The position numbers and the translations under genes were made by a program. From Xylanibacter oryzae DSM 17970 (lineage in GTDB: Bacteria > Bacteroidota > Bacteroidia > Bacteroidales > Bacteroidaceae): a stretch of 64,000 nt of DNA. The notes beneath the pieces were generated by a model, which saw only the letters and a program-made list of their open reading frames with translations, was not told the DNA's origin and did not search any database. Shown piece after piece: positions 37,001-45,462 of the stretch (position 1 is the first letter of the stretch; each line of letters begins with the position of its first letter). Where the stretch lies: NCBI RefSeq assembly GCF_000585355.1, contig NZ_KK073873.1:1903703-1967702 (forward strand), in the 5' to 3' direction.

Positions 37001-39573
37001 TGTTCATCAGAAGATCCAATTTGGACAGATACGGGATTACTGTCTGTACTAAATTTATCGGATGTTTTATAAAACCATTCATGTGTATTTACACACGGCT
37101 TAGTATCGTCAAGACTAAAAACTATAAACTTTTTCTCTATCGTATCATTTTCACATATAGCAGTAAGTTTATGAAGCCCGGAATTCAACATTATCCCATT
37201 AAGATTAAAGAGCGTTTCTTTATTAGTTTTTGCTTCTGACGGAACGTAACTACCATCAATATAATACTTTACATTACCATCTATATTAATCCCTGCTTGA
37301 TTTTTAAGATAGAATGTTATATTCTTCAGACTGTCTCTTTCTATCTTATCCGGAAGGTCACAATCAAAAGCTGTCTGTTTGCTACCTAATGGCAAGCTCA
37401 TTGTTCCATCATGAGATTCACCTCCTAAATCTGTTACAGTTACATTAGCTATGAAGTTAAAGAAATGTGCCAAAGTATACCCGGTTTCCTTTTTTTCATT
37501 CACATCACCAGGTAATACCATAGGCATCTCTATTTTGAATCCGCCTTTACTATCGGTAATTGCAGTGCCTTCATACATCATATCCTCGCCACGGTTACCG
37601 GTTCCATAATTCCACCACCAAAAAGCCTGCCGACGAGTAACTTTATAATTCACCTTTGCCCCTTGCACAGGCAAACCTGCATATGATAAGGCATGAGCTG
37701 TAATCTCAAGAGTATCACCATTATGATACGCTGTATTAATTTCAGGGAACTTTATCTCAAAAGTAGGACGCTTATATTCTTCTACTCTAAAAAAAGAACT
37801 AACCATACTACCATAATTACTATTTATTGAAAATTGTCTGGAGAGTGTATTCTGAGGTAATACGAAATCTGCCGACGCTGTACCAAATTTATCTGTAGTT
37901 ACAGTCTTACTTTCGATTTTATTATCATCTGCATCAAACAAAGTAAGTTTTAAAGTTTTACCTGCTTCCGCAAAAGTAACAATACCACCTTTATTCTTAA
38001 ATGCGATGGCAGATGCATGCACAATCTGTCCTGGTCTGTATATTGCCCGATCTGTATAGACATTTACATAATCAGCATCTGTTCTACCTTCGTAGTAACT
38101 AAACTGATTCCACATATTTGTTTTTGGATAATACTTATCTGTATCAGTATATGCTAGTATCTCGTAAGGCCGATGCTTACTGTATTGATATATAACTTCT
38201 CCTTTTGTATTACAAACTAACATAACAGAATCCTTTTTATTTCCAGATAAGTTATCAGAGAATAATTTGATTTTTGTTCCTGCTATAGGTTGTCCTGTTG
38301 TAGCACTAACAACTGCAATACGGATTTTCTTACCGGGAAGTTCTTGATTAATGACAAACAAATCACTAACGAAATATAGACATCTCTTTGTTTTTATATT
38401 TTTATTGTCTGTAGAAAATTCAATAAGATAAGCGCCAACAGGTAATTTTCCTATTACCATAGAATCTTCTATTAATTTATATACAGGTTCTCCGATGTAT
38501 CTCTTTGTCTGATTTATAACATTAGCTTCTGTAACAAATTTATTAAGCTGCTTATATCCAGATTCATCATCAGGATTAAGACTATTGTCTGCATCAATTG
38601 ACAACCTGCTTACATGCATTGTTAACTCATTGATATTACGAATATCGGTAAACTTCACAATATTCTGTTTATCGGGTAATGCAACTTCACTTTTTATGTT
38701 TGCATTAAACTGTGGCTGAGTTAATTTTTTTTCTTCATTACGCAATATATTCATTCTTGGCCAACTGCCCCATTTACCTAAAGCGTAATGAATATATCTT
38801 ATTTTATCTTCAGCACTAACTTTATTGCATTGCAACATATAGTTATAACGTTCAATAGCCAATTCGCCGCATTCCTTAAGGTCTGAATATTCACTAATCA
38901 GCGAATCTAAAGATACAATATATTTTGATTTATTGACGTTGCATTCAGGTGCGACTCTACCTCCACGAACTATATTGAGTGCTGTCATCATAGTAGCGGG
39001 ACGATTATTAACGCCAGCATAATATTTGTGCATTACCTTATAATCTTCTGCTTCGAAACCAAGGAGACTTAGCAAATCATTGTCGAATATCCTACTATCG
39101 TAGCCTGTATGAACAAATGGAACATATTCATATTCTTTATGAGCAGCCAACAACGAAGGATTAGAAAGAGACTTCATAAAATAATTTTGGCTCAACACCT
39201 TATTATTTTCTCCAATTATAAGATTCTGCTTATATATCCGCCCTAATATAGATTGGTACACAGCAGCCAAAACACTATTTGATTTTTCAGCCTGTTTTTC
39301 TTGTTCTACCAGTCTGGAGACAGCCGGTTGCAAAGAATCAAGTGAAACAGAAGTCATAACTGTAATACTTTTTAGTTCTGCACACAGCAACTGACCATAT
39401 TTCCCCTCTTTTTTGGCGAGACTAGAAATATCTCTTAACAATGCTATTTCCGATTTAGGTAAATCTTTATTATGTGCCTCTTCTACCTGTTTCCAAAGCA
39501 AAGAGTAATTATCGGCAATTACATTGGTCGCAAATAACGACAACAAAAAAGTAGCAAAAACTAGTTTTTTCAT
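34054..39573 (-). CDS. Bacterial alpha-2-macroglobulin family protein
   Basis: A very large exported protein (1839 aa; signal peptide to about residue 20). MG2-type beta domains are visible around residues 490-560 (VYTDRAIYRPGQIVHASAIAF, a classic MG2 motif). The A2M domain is around 1115-1160 (TAFFYPALMTDKKGNVSIKFTLPESVTTWKFMALAHDT), followed by a helical thioester-like domain (about 1290-1620). The CxEQ thioester motif is absent: the corresponding place reads PFIGQQKDD, so covalent trapping of proteases is not expected. It has no lipobox. The family is thought to protect the periplasm or surface from proteases. First gene of the operon that ends with ispH. Confidence 0.9.
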   Translation of the reverse strand: MKKLVFATFLLSLFATNVIADNYSLLWKQVEEAHNKDLPKSEIALLRDISSLAKKEGKYGQLLCAELKSITVMTSVSLDSLQPAVSRLVEQEKQAEKSNSVLAAVYQSILGRIYKQNLIIGENNKVLSQNYFMKSLSNPSLLAAHKEYEYVPFVHTGYDSRIFDNDLLSLLGFEAEDYKVMHKYYAGVNNRPATMMTALNIVRGGRVAPECNVNKSKYIVSLDSLISEYSDLKECGELAIERYNYMLQCNKVSAEDKIRYIHYALGKWGSWPRMNILRNEEKKLTQPQFNANIKSEVALPDKQNIVKFTDIRNINELTMHVSRLSIDADNSLNPDDESGYKQLNKFVTEANVINQTKRYIGEPVYKLIEDSMVIGKLPVGAYLIEFSTDNKNIKTKRCLYFVSDLFVINQELPGKKIRIAVVSATTGQPIAGTKIKLFSDNLSGNKKDSVMLVCNTKGEVIYQYSKHRPYEILAYTDTDKYYPKTNMWNQFSYYEGRTDADYVNVYTDRAIYRPGQIVHASAIAFKNKGGIVTFAEAGKTLKLTLFDADDNKIESKTVTTDKFGTASADFVLPQNTLSRQFSINSNYGSMVSSFFRVEEYKRPTFEIKFPEINTAYHNGDTLEITAHALSYAGLPVQGAKVNYKVTRRQAFWWWNYGTGNRGEDMMYEGTAITDSKGGFKIEMPMVLPGDVNEKKETGYTLAHFFNFIANVTVTDLGGESHDGTMSLPLGSKQTAFDCDLPDKIERDSLKNITFYLKNQAGINIDGNVKYYIDGSYVPSEAKTNKETLFNLNGIMLNSGLHKLTAICENDTIEKKFIVFSLDDTKPCVNTHEWFYKTSDKFSTDSNPVSVQIGSSDEHTHILYNIISGDTILENGVIDLSNALNTRKFTYKNEYGTGLLVTYAWVKDGKMYSYSTTIERPLPDKSLVLKWITFRDRLSPGQKEEWTLHVSGPDGKASSAQLMASMYDKSLDQFTNHTWSFNPYTYQYMPEGSWRCGYFDGIDIGGSAYYNNLQVRNLNFSKFDDDCFQFWVEPYKTGIVGSVVGPMKSRAFNAKGVSKTMMAENVEMGSAYKPINEVSLKSVDSNKSESSKDNTNQIRENFNETAFFYPALMTDKKGNVSIKFTLPESVTTWKFMALAHDTLMNYGMIGGETVAKKIVMVQPNMPRFIREGDMASIASKIFNTSQKKVSGSAKLELLDPETYKVVYAQNKPFAVEADKTVSVNFELSASALKSADGVFICRVTVDGKGFSDGEQHYLPVLPAKEMVTKTVAFNQYGPGVKNIDLAKLFTVKDASNKLTVEYTNNPVWMMIQTLPFIGQQKDDNAISLVSAYYANKLGQEIMNQSPKIKTTIDLWKHEKNVESNLMSSLMKNQELKDLILNETPWVNDADNETKQKQLLSSFFDESGMQYNISAVLDKLKKLQNEDGSWSWWPDMEGSECITAYVIKTIVRLNKMAGMQQDTKEMLKYAFNYMGRHIVKDVENIKEDEKKGIHHNSINNTQLNFLYSCALDGRTLKNNVREANDYLINILQKMTKEQSLYEKAMAAVIFSKDNTSKAKEYINSLKEYSVYKEDMGRYYDTPRAEYSWFDYRIPTEVAAIEAIKMVTPEDKQTIGEMQCWLLQQKRTQCWDTPINSVNAVYAFLNGDNNVFNAQDKTAIYLNGKKMDSQESVAGLGYVKAVKIGDDMRTFSANKTSEGTSWGAVYAQFMQNSKDIENYSSGISVKRDIIGDIKSLKVGDKIKVRITIKADRDYDFIQVSDRRAGCMEPVNQLSGYRFGYYSTPKDNATNYYFDHMSKGIHVIDTEYYIDRIGQYETGTCTVQSAYSPEYRATAKTLVLKVN

Positions 39574-39625
39574 ATTATTCCATTTTTTAGTGCAGATACG
39601 GAGTGGCCAATTTCCACTCTAGCTG

Positions 39626-39633
39626 CAAATTTA
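39626..39633 (-). promoter_or_regulatory. -7 promoter element of the alpha-2-macroglobulin operon
   Basis: On the minus strand TAAATTTG, followed by C, matches TAnnTTTG. The predicted leader of about 48 nt contains a 6-bp inverted repeat, GAGTGG/CCACTC (39601-39619), of unknown meaning. Confidence 0.6.
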
Positions 39634-39690
39634 ATATATAAATCTGAGAAGTGGAAATAATTGCACGCAAAAAAACAAATAAAGCTAAAA

Positions 39691-42600
39691 CTACTTTACA
39701 TCGCCAACATTACCAGTACGTTTCAATACACCCCATGTCTGCAGCTCTCCTTTAATAGCTTTAATGTAACTCTCGAACAACACGAAATACATTATCCAGC
39801 GGTAGAAGAATCTCTGTGGTATTATCCATAGCAAAACCCAGAACCGTTCTTTTTCAAAGAGATAAGCCATTATAGAAACACTTGCATCTACAATTAGGAA
39901 TACCAAATAGTACGATAATATCTTACTCGCATTCCCTGAGAATAGGCCCAAAATCATAAGTAAATCGGCTATCGGTGAGAATGTCGGTATTATAAACTGG
40001 AACACAAGCATGTTAGGTAACGCCCATAATCCAAGACCTTTATATTTTTTATCAAATATAGCACCACGATGTTTCCAGAAAGTCTGCATGACGCCAAAAC
40101 TCCATCTAGTACGTTGTTTTACAAACTGTTTCAACTTTTCAGGAGCCTCAGTCAGAGCTACAGCCCTGTTCTCGTTTTCGACCAGATAACCAGCTTTTAA
40201 GACACGTATCGTAAGGTCGCAGTCTTCTGCCAATGTATCTATTGAAAGTCCACCGGCATCCTTAATGGCCTGCTTACGGAATGCTCCAATAGCCCCTGGC
40301 ACAACAGTTATTGCATTTATGCTGGAGTAAGCCATGCGGTCAAAGTTCTGACTGGTAGTATATTCTATAGATTGCCACAATGTAAGTATATTGCGCTTGT
40401 TGCCAACCTTCACATTTCCAGCTACAGCTCCGACTTTGCATTCTTTGTCAGAAAAGAAGTGGCGCATCAATATAGAAACAGCATCATGATACAGTTTTGT
40501 ATCCGCATCTATACATACTACATATTCAGCATCAGTATGTTCAATACCATAGTTTAGTGCAGATGCCTTACCTCCATTAACCTTTGTTAGAATTTTAACC
40601 TTATCATTTCCTTCGAGGGCATCTTTTACACATTTGTATGTTCCATCCGTACTACCATCATCAACAAATATTATATCCATATTAGGATAATCTTGTTCAA
40701 GCAAGTTTGTGAGAGACGACACTGCATTGACTTCTTCATTATATGCAGGTACTATTATAGACACCTTAGGCAGTTCAGCTTTATCCATGTCAACTATATC
40801 TATATTCAATTCTGCCTTTTCACGTTTTTCTTTTCTCTTTTCCTTTATGGTAAGAGTAAACATGAAAATCAGACGGCACATTCCCAATATTAGGAATATT
40901 ATGAAGAGAGCTGTAATGAAATCGCTTGCCTCATAAATAATAGTTGCGAGTGTAAGATTTGCCTGCATTGCATAGTAGGCTCTACCTTTGTCTACCGGCG
41001 GCATCAACTGTGCCTTCGTCTTGCCTAAATACTTGTCAAGTGTAATAAATTTATATCCGTGTTTCTGCAGATATTCTATTATACGTGGCAGAGCTTTTAC
41101 TGTCTCCTCACGAGTTTCTCCACCGGCATCATGCAACAGTATTATATGACCATTACCTTGTTTTACTTCACTTATTACCCTATCAAATATCTGGTCTGCT
41201 GTAACACCTGGTTCCCAGTCGTTTGGGTCGATAGATTCACCAATATCTACATAGTGCCTCTGACTTGCCAGCACAATAGGAAGTATTTCATCATTACCAG
41301 CCGGATCACTATCTGCATTATATGGAGCTCTGAACAAGATAGTGCTGTTGCCTGTTATACTCTCTAGCAGCAAACGTGTCAGTTTAAGTTCCATAAATGT
41401 TCTCTCAGGCGAATTTTCAGCAACATTATGATGCGTAAAAGTATGATTACCTATAAGATTACCGGCATCGAGTACTTTCTTTACCATAGGCAGATTCTTC
41501 TCCATCTGGAGTCCCACCATAAAGAATGCAGCATGCAACTTATAATGTTTCAGTATTTTAAGTACTTGTGGCGTCCATCTACTGTCTGGTCCATCATCAA
41601 AAGTAAGTAGCAATTCTTTTGGTCCTGCCTTACCGTATTTTCTCAACTGATAAGAGGTAGGTATGGCCTTGTAATATTCGTCAGCTACCAGAATATTATC
41701 ATTGTCCATTTCTATCTTCACACTTCCCGGATGCGGGGTAGAAAGTACATCAAGTACTTCACCTGTTCCAAGATAGTTTACATCATGAATACCGGGAAGG
41801 TCTTCAAGTCCTCCAATGCGGAAGATCGCAGCCTTACTACGAATCATATCCTTATTATAGAACTGCCATATACGATCGTCTTCACTTCCAAGACGCCACA
41901 AGCCATAACCAGCCATACCATATTCTGCACCAAATCTCATGACATTAAAAGTCGTAGCAGCATCTGTAAAGTATACTTGATGAACAGTCTGGTCATCATC
42001 CGCATATGCAAAATTAAGGTTATAAGTATCCTCGTCAAACGAAATATCTGCTTCAGTATCAGATGCTATCGATAAAGCTTCATTATAAGAAACGTTCTGA
42101 TTATTATCCCCCTTGGCGGTCCAGTCATAGCCATAAGCAGCCAGACCAAGCACAATTTTTTCACTTGGGACATCCTTTGCAAGATCGTCAACTACAGCCT
42201 CTATCCACTTCTGCGAACTGATTGGGCCGGCTGTACCGTCGGATGCATGTTCATCATAAGCCATAACGAAGAGGTAATCATCGTATTTTGCCAGATCTTT
42301 TACATTATAGTCAGTATTAAATGGCATAATGTCTTGTGTTACATACAGACCATGTGCATGAAAAACGTCAGACATCTCCTTGACGAATTCAGTGACATAC
42401 TCATCGGTATTCTCCTGCAATTCCTCAAGGTCAAGATTTATACCCGCAAATTTATATTTAATACACTGCTTAAGCGCATCATTAATAAATGCTTTCTGCT
42501 TAGCCGGATTATGCATTATACGTCCTATACTCTCACCATGGAATTTTTCTTTATAGTTATTAGTCAGCATAGGCATAACAGGAATGCTGTTCTTCTTCAT

Positions 42601-43116
42601 AAGGTCATATCCCTTATGATCAATTTTGACCTCCAACTTGTCAGTCTTAGGGTTGATAAAGAACCACTCAGGTATTACCAGATTAAGTTTTTTAATATTG
42701 CGTTTCAGTGATAGAAACGACTGAGGATCCCATGATACATAGTATGCCGAACGAATTCCTGCTGTTTTACTACTCCAGTCAGCTATATATTTCATGGTGA
42801 CGCTGTCACCATTACCAATGAACCTACTTTGTTTTTCGGCCTCCTTAGCATAATTGCTATGTGCCTTTTTCTCTAGAAAGAAGCTTCTGAAACCCTTGTA
42901 TTCGCGTGCAATCTTATTATCCTTAAGATAAGGTTTCTGAGCAGATACCACACTACGGTAGTCTTGCTTGAACGGCATATTTGGTATACCGTCTATAATA
43001 AACATAACGATAAAAACCGAGATTAGCAGTATTGCCAAAAAAGAAATAAGCCTGATACTCCACTTAAATTTATTCCATCTTGATGTGGAATCAGTTTGAA
43101 AAATCTGTTTACCCAT
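39691..43116 (-). CDS. Trifunctional membrane protein: GH18 hydrolase, NodB-type polysaccharide deacetylase, GT2 glycosyltransferase
   Basis: A 1141-aa fusion from the ATG at 43116 (MGKQIF), preferred because the promoter at 43158-43151 lies inside the longer frame. Order: cytoplasmic start; membrane segment about 18-42; GH18 barrel about 110-430 with KFAGINLDLEEL (acid Glu retained); NodB deacetylase about 500-690 with LLLTFDDGPDSRW, GNHTFTHHN, RAPYNAD and ILLHDAGG; membrane segment about 725-760; GT2 about 785-1010 with IVPAYNEE, DDGSTDGT, CIDADT, EDCD and QRTRW; then further membrane segments. The GT2 part resembles processive beta-glycan synthases of the PgaC/NodC/hyaluronan type. Together the parts could make, N-deacetylate and trim an N-acetylglucosamine polymer. 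A histidine kinase gene precedes it. Confidence 0.9.
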   Translation of the reverse strand: MGKQIFQTDSTSRWNKFKWSIRLISFLAILLISVFIVMFIIDGIPNMPFKQDYRSVVSAQKPYLKDNKIAREYKGFRSFFLEKKAHSNYAKEAEKQSRFIGNGDSVTMKYIADWSSKTAGIRSAYYVSWDPQSFLSLKRNIKKLNLVIPEWFFINPKTDKLEVKIDHKGYDLMKKNSIPVMPMLTNNYKEKFHGESIGRIMHNPAKQKAFINDALKQCIKYKFAGINLDLEELQENTDEYVTEFVKEMSDVFHAHGLYVTQDIMPFNTDYNVKDLAKYDDYLFVMAYDEHASDGTAGPISSQKWIEAVVDDLAKDVPSEKIVLGLAAYGYDWTAKGDNNQNVSYNEALSIASDTEADISFDEDTYNLNFAYADDDQTVHQVYFTDAATTFNVMRFGAEYGMAGYGLWRLGSEDDRIWQFYNKDMIRSKAAIFRIGGLEDLPGIHDVNYLGTGEVLDVLSTPHPGSVKIEMDNDNILVADEYYKAIPTSYQLRKYGKAGPKELLLTFDDGPDSRWTPQVLKILKHYKLHAAFFMVGLQMEKNLPMVKKVLDAGNLIGNHTFTHHNVAENSPERTFMELKLTRLLLESITGNSTILFRAPYNADSDPAGNDEILPIVLASQRHYVDIGESIDPNDWEPGVTADQIFDRVISEVKQGNGHIILLHDAGGETREETVKALPRIIEYLQKHGYKFITLDKYLGKTKAQLMPPVDKGRAYYAMQANLTLATIIYEASDFITALFIIFLILGMCRLIFMFTLTIKEKRKEKREKAELNIDIVDMDKAELPKVSIIVPAYNEEVNAVSSLTNLLEQDYPNMDIIFVDDGSTDGTYKCVKDALEGNDKVKILTKVNGGKASALNYGIEHTDAEYVVCIDADTKLYHDAVSILMRHFFSDKECKVGAVAGNVKVGNKRNILTLWQSIEYTTSQNFDRMAYSSINAITVVPGAIGAFRKQAIKDAGGLSIDTLAEDCDLTIRVLKAGYLVENENRAVALTEAPEKLKQFVKQRTRWSFGVMQTFWKHRGAIFDKKYKGLGLWALPNMLVFQFIIPTFSPIADLLMILGLFSGNASKILSYYLVFLIVDASVSIMAYLFEKERFWVLLWIIPQRFFYRWIMYFVLFESYIKAIKGELQTWGVLKRTGNVGDVK

Positions 43117-43150
43117 ATTAATTTTGCTGCCAAACTTTATTCTGACACTG

Positions 43151-43158
43151 CAAAAGTA
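43151..43158 (-). promoter_or_regulatory. -7 promoter element of the GH18-deacetylase-GT2 gene
   Basis: On the minus strand TACTTTTG followed by C matches TAnnTTTG. The predicted start near 43146 gives a leader of about 30 nt and supports ATG 43116 as the translation start. Confidence 0.65.
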
Positions 43159-43198
43159 CACAATTATCGTTATATAACATCTATGTTAACAAAAAATA

Positions 43199-44488
43199 TC
43201 ACGAATTTGCAGAATATTTTACGCTAAACCAGAATGTAGAACCCTTGCCCAACTCAGATTTTACTCCAATTTGGCCTCCTGCCTTATCCAATATTGCCTT
43301 ACATATATATAGCCCAAGCCCTGGACCTATTGATGACTTGTCTATTTTTTCAAACTTTTCAAATATTCTGTTCTGGTCCAATTTATCTATACCTATTCCT
43401 GTATCAATTACCAATACTTTCAGTAAAGATTTTTCTATCTTATAATCCACCGTGATGCTACCGCTGGGTGTAAACTTATCAGCATTTAGCACAAGGATCT
43501 TCAACACTTCACCAAGATGCAGAGGGTCAAGATGCACAGGACAAGATTCATGTTCAACAAGTTTTAGTTCCACTCCATCATGAATATTTGGGCGTATATT
43601 ATCCACTAAATCATGCATAAACGATTTTATATCAAACTCATTTCGATTAAACAGATAATATCCGCTTTCTAATGATGACAAAGACAGGGTATCATTAATT
43701 ATTTTTATCAACAGATCAGAGTTTTTCTGCATTATGTCCATAAAGAATTTGCGTTCTTCTTTAGTAACATCTGTATCAAGCAACTGCATAAATCCAATTA
43801 TTGTATTAAGTGGTATTCGTATATCATGACTGATATTATGAATAAAAGCCTTTTCCATTTTGTCAGTAGATTCAGCATGCAAATACATCTCGTGCAGTTC
43901 GTCTATGTATTTATGTATAGAATCCGTATTTTTTAATACCGCAATATACTTTATTGGAAAGCCTTCATTATCTGTATCATAAGGGAATATATCTATATTC
44001 TGCCATGAGTAGTTATTCTTTCCTTGAAATTTGAATTTTAATTTGCAAGAATACAAACCAGTTCCATGATTTGTAGTATATCTCACCATTTTTTTTGCAA
44101 CATCGATATCATCAGGATGAACGCTTTTGTAGAATTCTTCTACTTCATAACCATCTTTCAGATCCAGAGTTTTGGGGTCCCAATTATAGAACATACATTT
44201 ATTTACATCATATTGCATATATGATATCTGGTTTTTCTCTGATATTACGGTCATATTCTCCTGCAGTCGAAGTGTCTGGTTATATTTCCTATAGAATTTT
44301 CTTGCAGAGTAGAAGTAATACAAAGAAACGAAAACAAATATAACCATCACAATCGAGTCTAACACCAAAAGAGTGTCATGCGATATCTTATTCTCATAAT
44401 AAAAATTATAAAGTTGCATTATTCCTAATACTGCAACTATCATTATTACAATAAATATACTAATTTCAAATTTCTTTTTTGCTTTCAT
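43199..44488 (-). CDS. Membrane PAS-domain sensor histidine kinase
   Basis: A 429-aa sensor kinase. Two N-terminal membrane segments (about 8-28 and 40-62) enclose only a very short external loop. Then come a PAS-like domain (about 90-195, FYKSVHPDDIDVAKKM is the PAS-fold hallmark), the dimerisation helix with the phosphorylated His in FIHNISHDIRIPLNTIIGF, and an ATPase domain with N box (VLNADKFT), G1 (DTGIGI), F box (FEKFEK) and G2 (GPGLGLYIC). No response regulator is adjacent. It precedes the polysaccharide fusion gene by 83 bp in the same direction but that gene has its own promoter, so a regulatory link is only suggested. Confidence 0.92.
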   Translation of the reverse strand: MKAKKKFEISIFIVIMIVAVLGIMQLYNFYYENKISHDTLLVLDSIVMVIFVFVSLYYFYSARKFYRKYNQTLRLQENMTVISEKNQISYMQYDVNKCMFYNWDPKTLDLKDGYEVEEFYKSVHPDDIDVAKKMVRYTTNHGTGLYSCKLKFKFQGKNNYSWQNIDIFPYDTDNEGFPIKYIAVLKNTDSIHKYIDELHEMYLHAESTDKMEKAFIHNISHDIRIPLNTIIGFMQLLDTDVTKEERKFFMDIMQKNSDLLIKIINDTLSLSSLESGYYLFNRNEFDIKSFMHDLVDNIRPNIHDGVELKLVEHESCPVHLDPLHLGEVLKILVLNADKFTPSGSITVDYKIEKSLLKVLVIDTGIGIDKLDQNRIFEKFEKIDKSSIGPGLGLYICKAILDKAGGQIGVKSELGKGSTFWFSVKYSANS

Positions 44489-44504
44489 GGTATTAAGTTA
44501 TTAT

Positions 44505-44542
44505 TATAAAAAAATGAGGTTGTGTCAAACACAACCTCATTT
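44505..44542 (-). terminator. Intrinsic terminator of the second fimbrial operon
   Basis: Perfect 14-bp inverted repeat (44512-44525 with 44529-44542) with a CAA loop; on the minus strand it runs directly into a T tract. It follows the Mfa2-like gene by about 30 bp. It leaves only about 20 bp before the kinase start, so the kinase promoter must overlap this hairpin or the kinase depends on read-through. Confidence 0.9.
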
Positions 44543-44573
44543 ATATTTATTGTGTTGTGAAACACATTAATAG

Positions 44574-45449
44574 TTAAGGAATAACTACATCTTGGATGTA
44601 ATCTTTCCATGGCATAACTGTCATTGTCATATCATTACGGAAACAATCAAGAACAAGTACTACATCAGATCCAGCGCCAACAGACAATTTTTTACCATTT
44701 ATGTCACGGTCCAATGTCTGTATTAGCTTATCGCCTCTGTAAATTGATACAGTTACATACTCTCCCTTTTTCGTTGGAAAAGTTCGAACTGGAGCAGTTA
44801 CAAATTCATTATTATCATTAAAATGAGCTGGAGGTGTATAAATAATTGAGTCACCGGTTACCTCACCAGAAAACGTCAAATTACTACGAAAACCAGATAA
44901 TACAACTTTGTAATCATCATAATTACCAAATGATTCCTTAAGTTGCTTAATAACTACTCTTAAAATTGCCGGCTGGTTACTCAATACTATTGTTGTATCA
45001 ACTGTTGTACCTCCTCTTGTCATAGTGCAATCGTATCTTCCATAATAAAGAGACGAAGGTAGCGTATATCCGCCATCGGTTTTATCTTTTAATACGCTGT
45101 ATGACATTTTACTTATGTCATCACCATACTTTGGAGTATAAACTATTGCACTGTCTTTGCTTGAAGATCCTATAGTAACTAGTGTAGCAGAACCTGCACC
45201 ACTATCATAGCTTATTTTGTAACTGCCATCAGCATCTGACGTTACGATGCGATCAAACTTACCATTAATAAAGAGATATGCTTGCATATTACCTTTAACA
45301 GAATCTGGCAGAATTCTACCAATACTATCTTTAGGTGATGTAACGACAGAACACTGAACACAATTGTCATTGTTCTCATCTATACATGAAACCTGTAGCA
45401 GTATTGTCACTGCTACAAGTATCAAATATTTAAAAGCGTATCTCGGCAT
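44574..45449 (-). CDS. FimB/Mfa2-family fimbrial anchor lipoprotein
   Basis: A 291-aa lipoprotein (lipobox QVSC, Cys about residue 22). It opens with CIDENNDNCVQCS and continues through beta strands including YLFINGKFDRIVTSDADGSYKISY; its end VMPWKDYIQDVVIP is the kind of C-terminal strand seen in the FimB/Mfa2 family, which anchor the pilus base to the outer membrane and limit its length. Last gene of the leftward operon; 13 bp from the preceding fimbrillin gene. Confidence 0.83.
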   Translation of the reverse strand: MPRYAFKYLILVAVTILLQVSCIDENNDNCVQCSVVTSPKDSIGRILPDSVKGNMQAYLFINGKFDRIVTSDADGSYKISYDSGAGSATLVTIGSSSKDSAIVYTPKYGDDISKMSYSVLKDKTDGGYTLPSSLYYGRYDCTMTRGGTTVDTTIVLSNQPAILRVVIKQLKESFGNYDDYKVVLSGFRSNLTFSGEVTGDSIIYTPPAHFNDNNEFVTAPVRTFPTKKGEYVTVSIYRGDKLIQTLDRDINGKKLSVGAGSDVVLVLDCFRNDMTMTVMPWKDYIQDVVIP

Positions 45450-45462
45450 TCTTTACTTCTTA

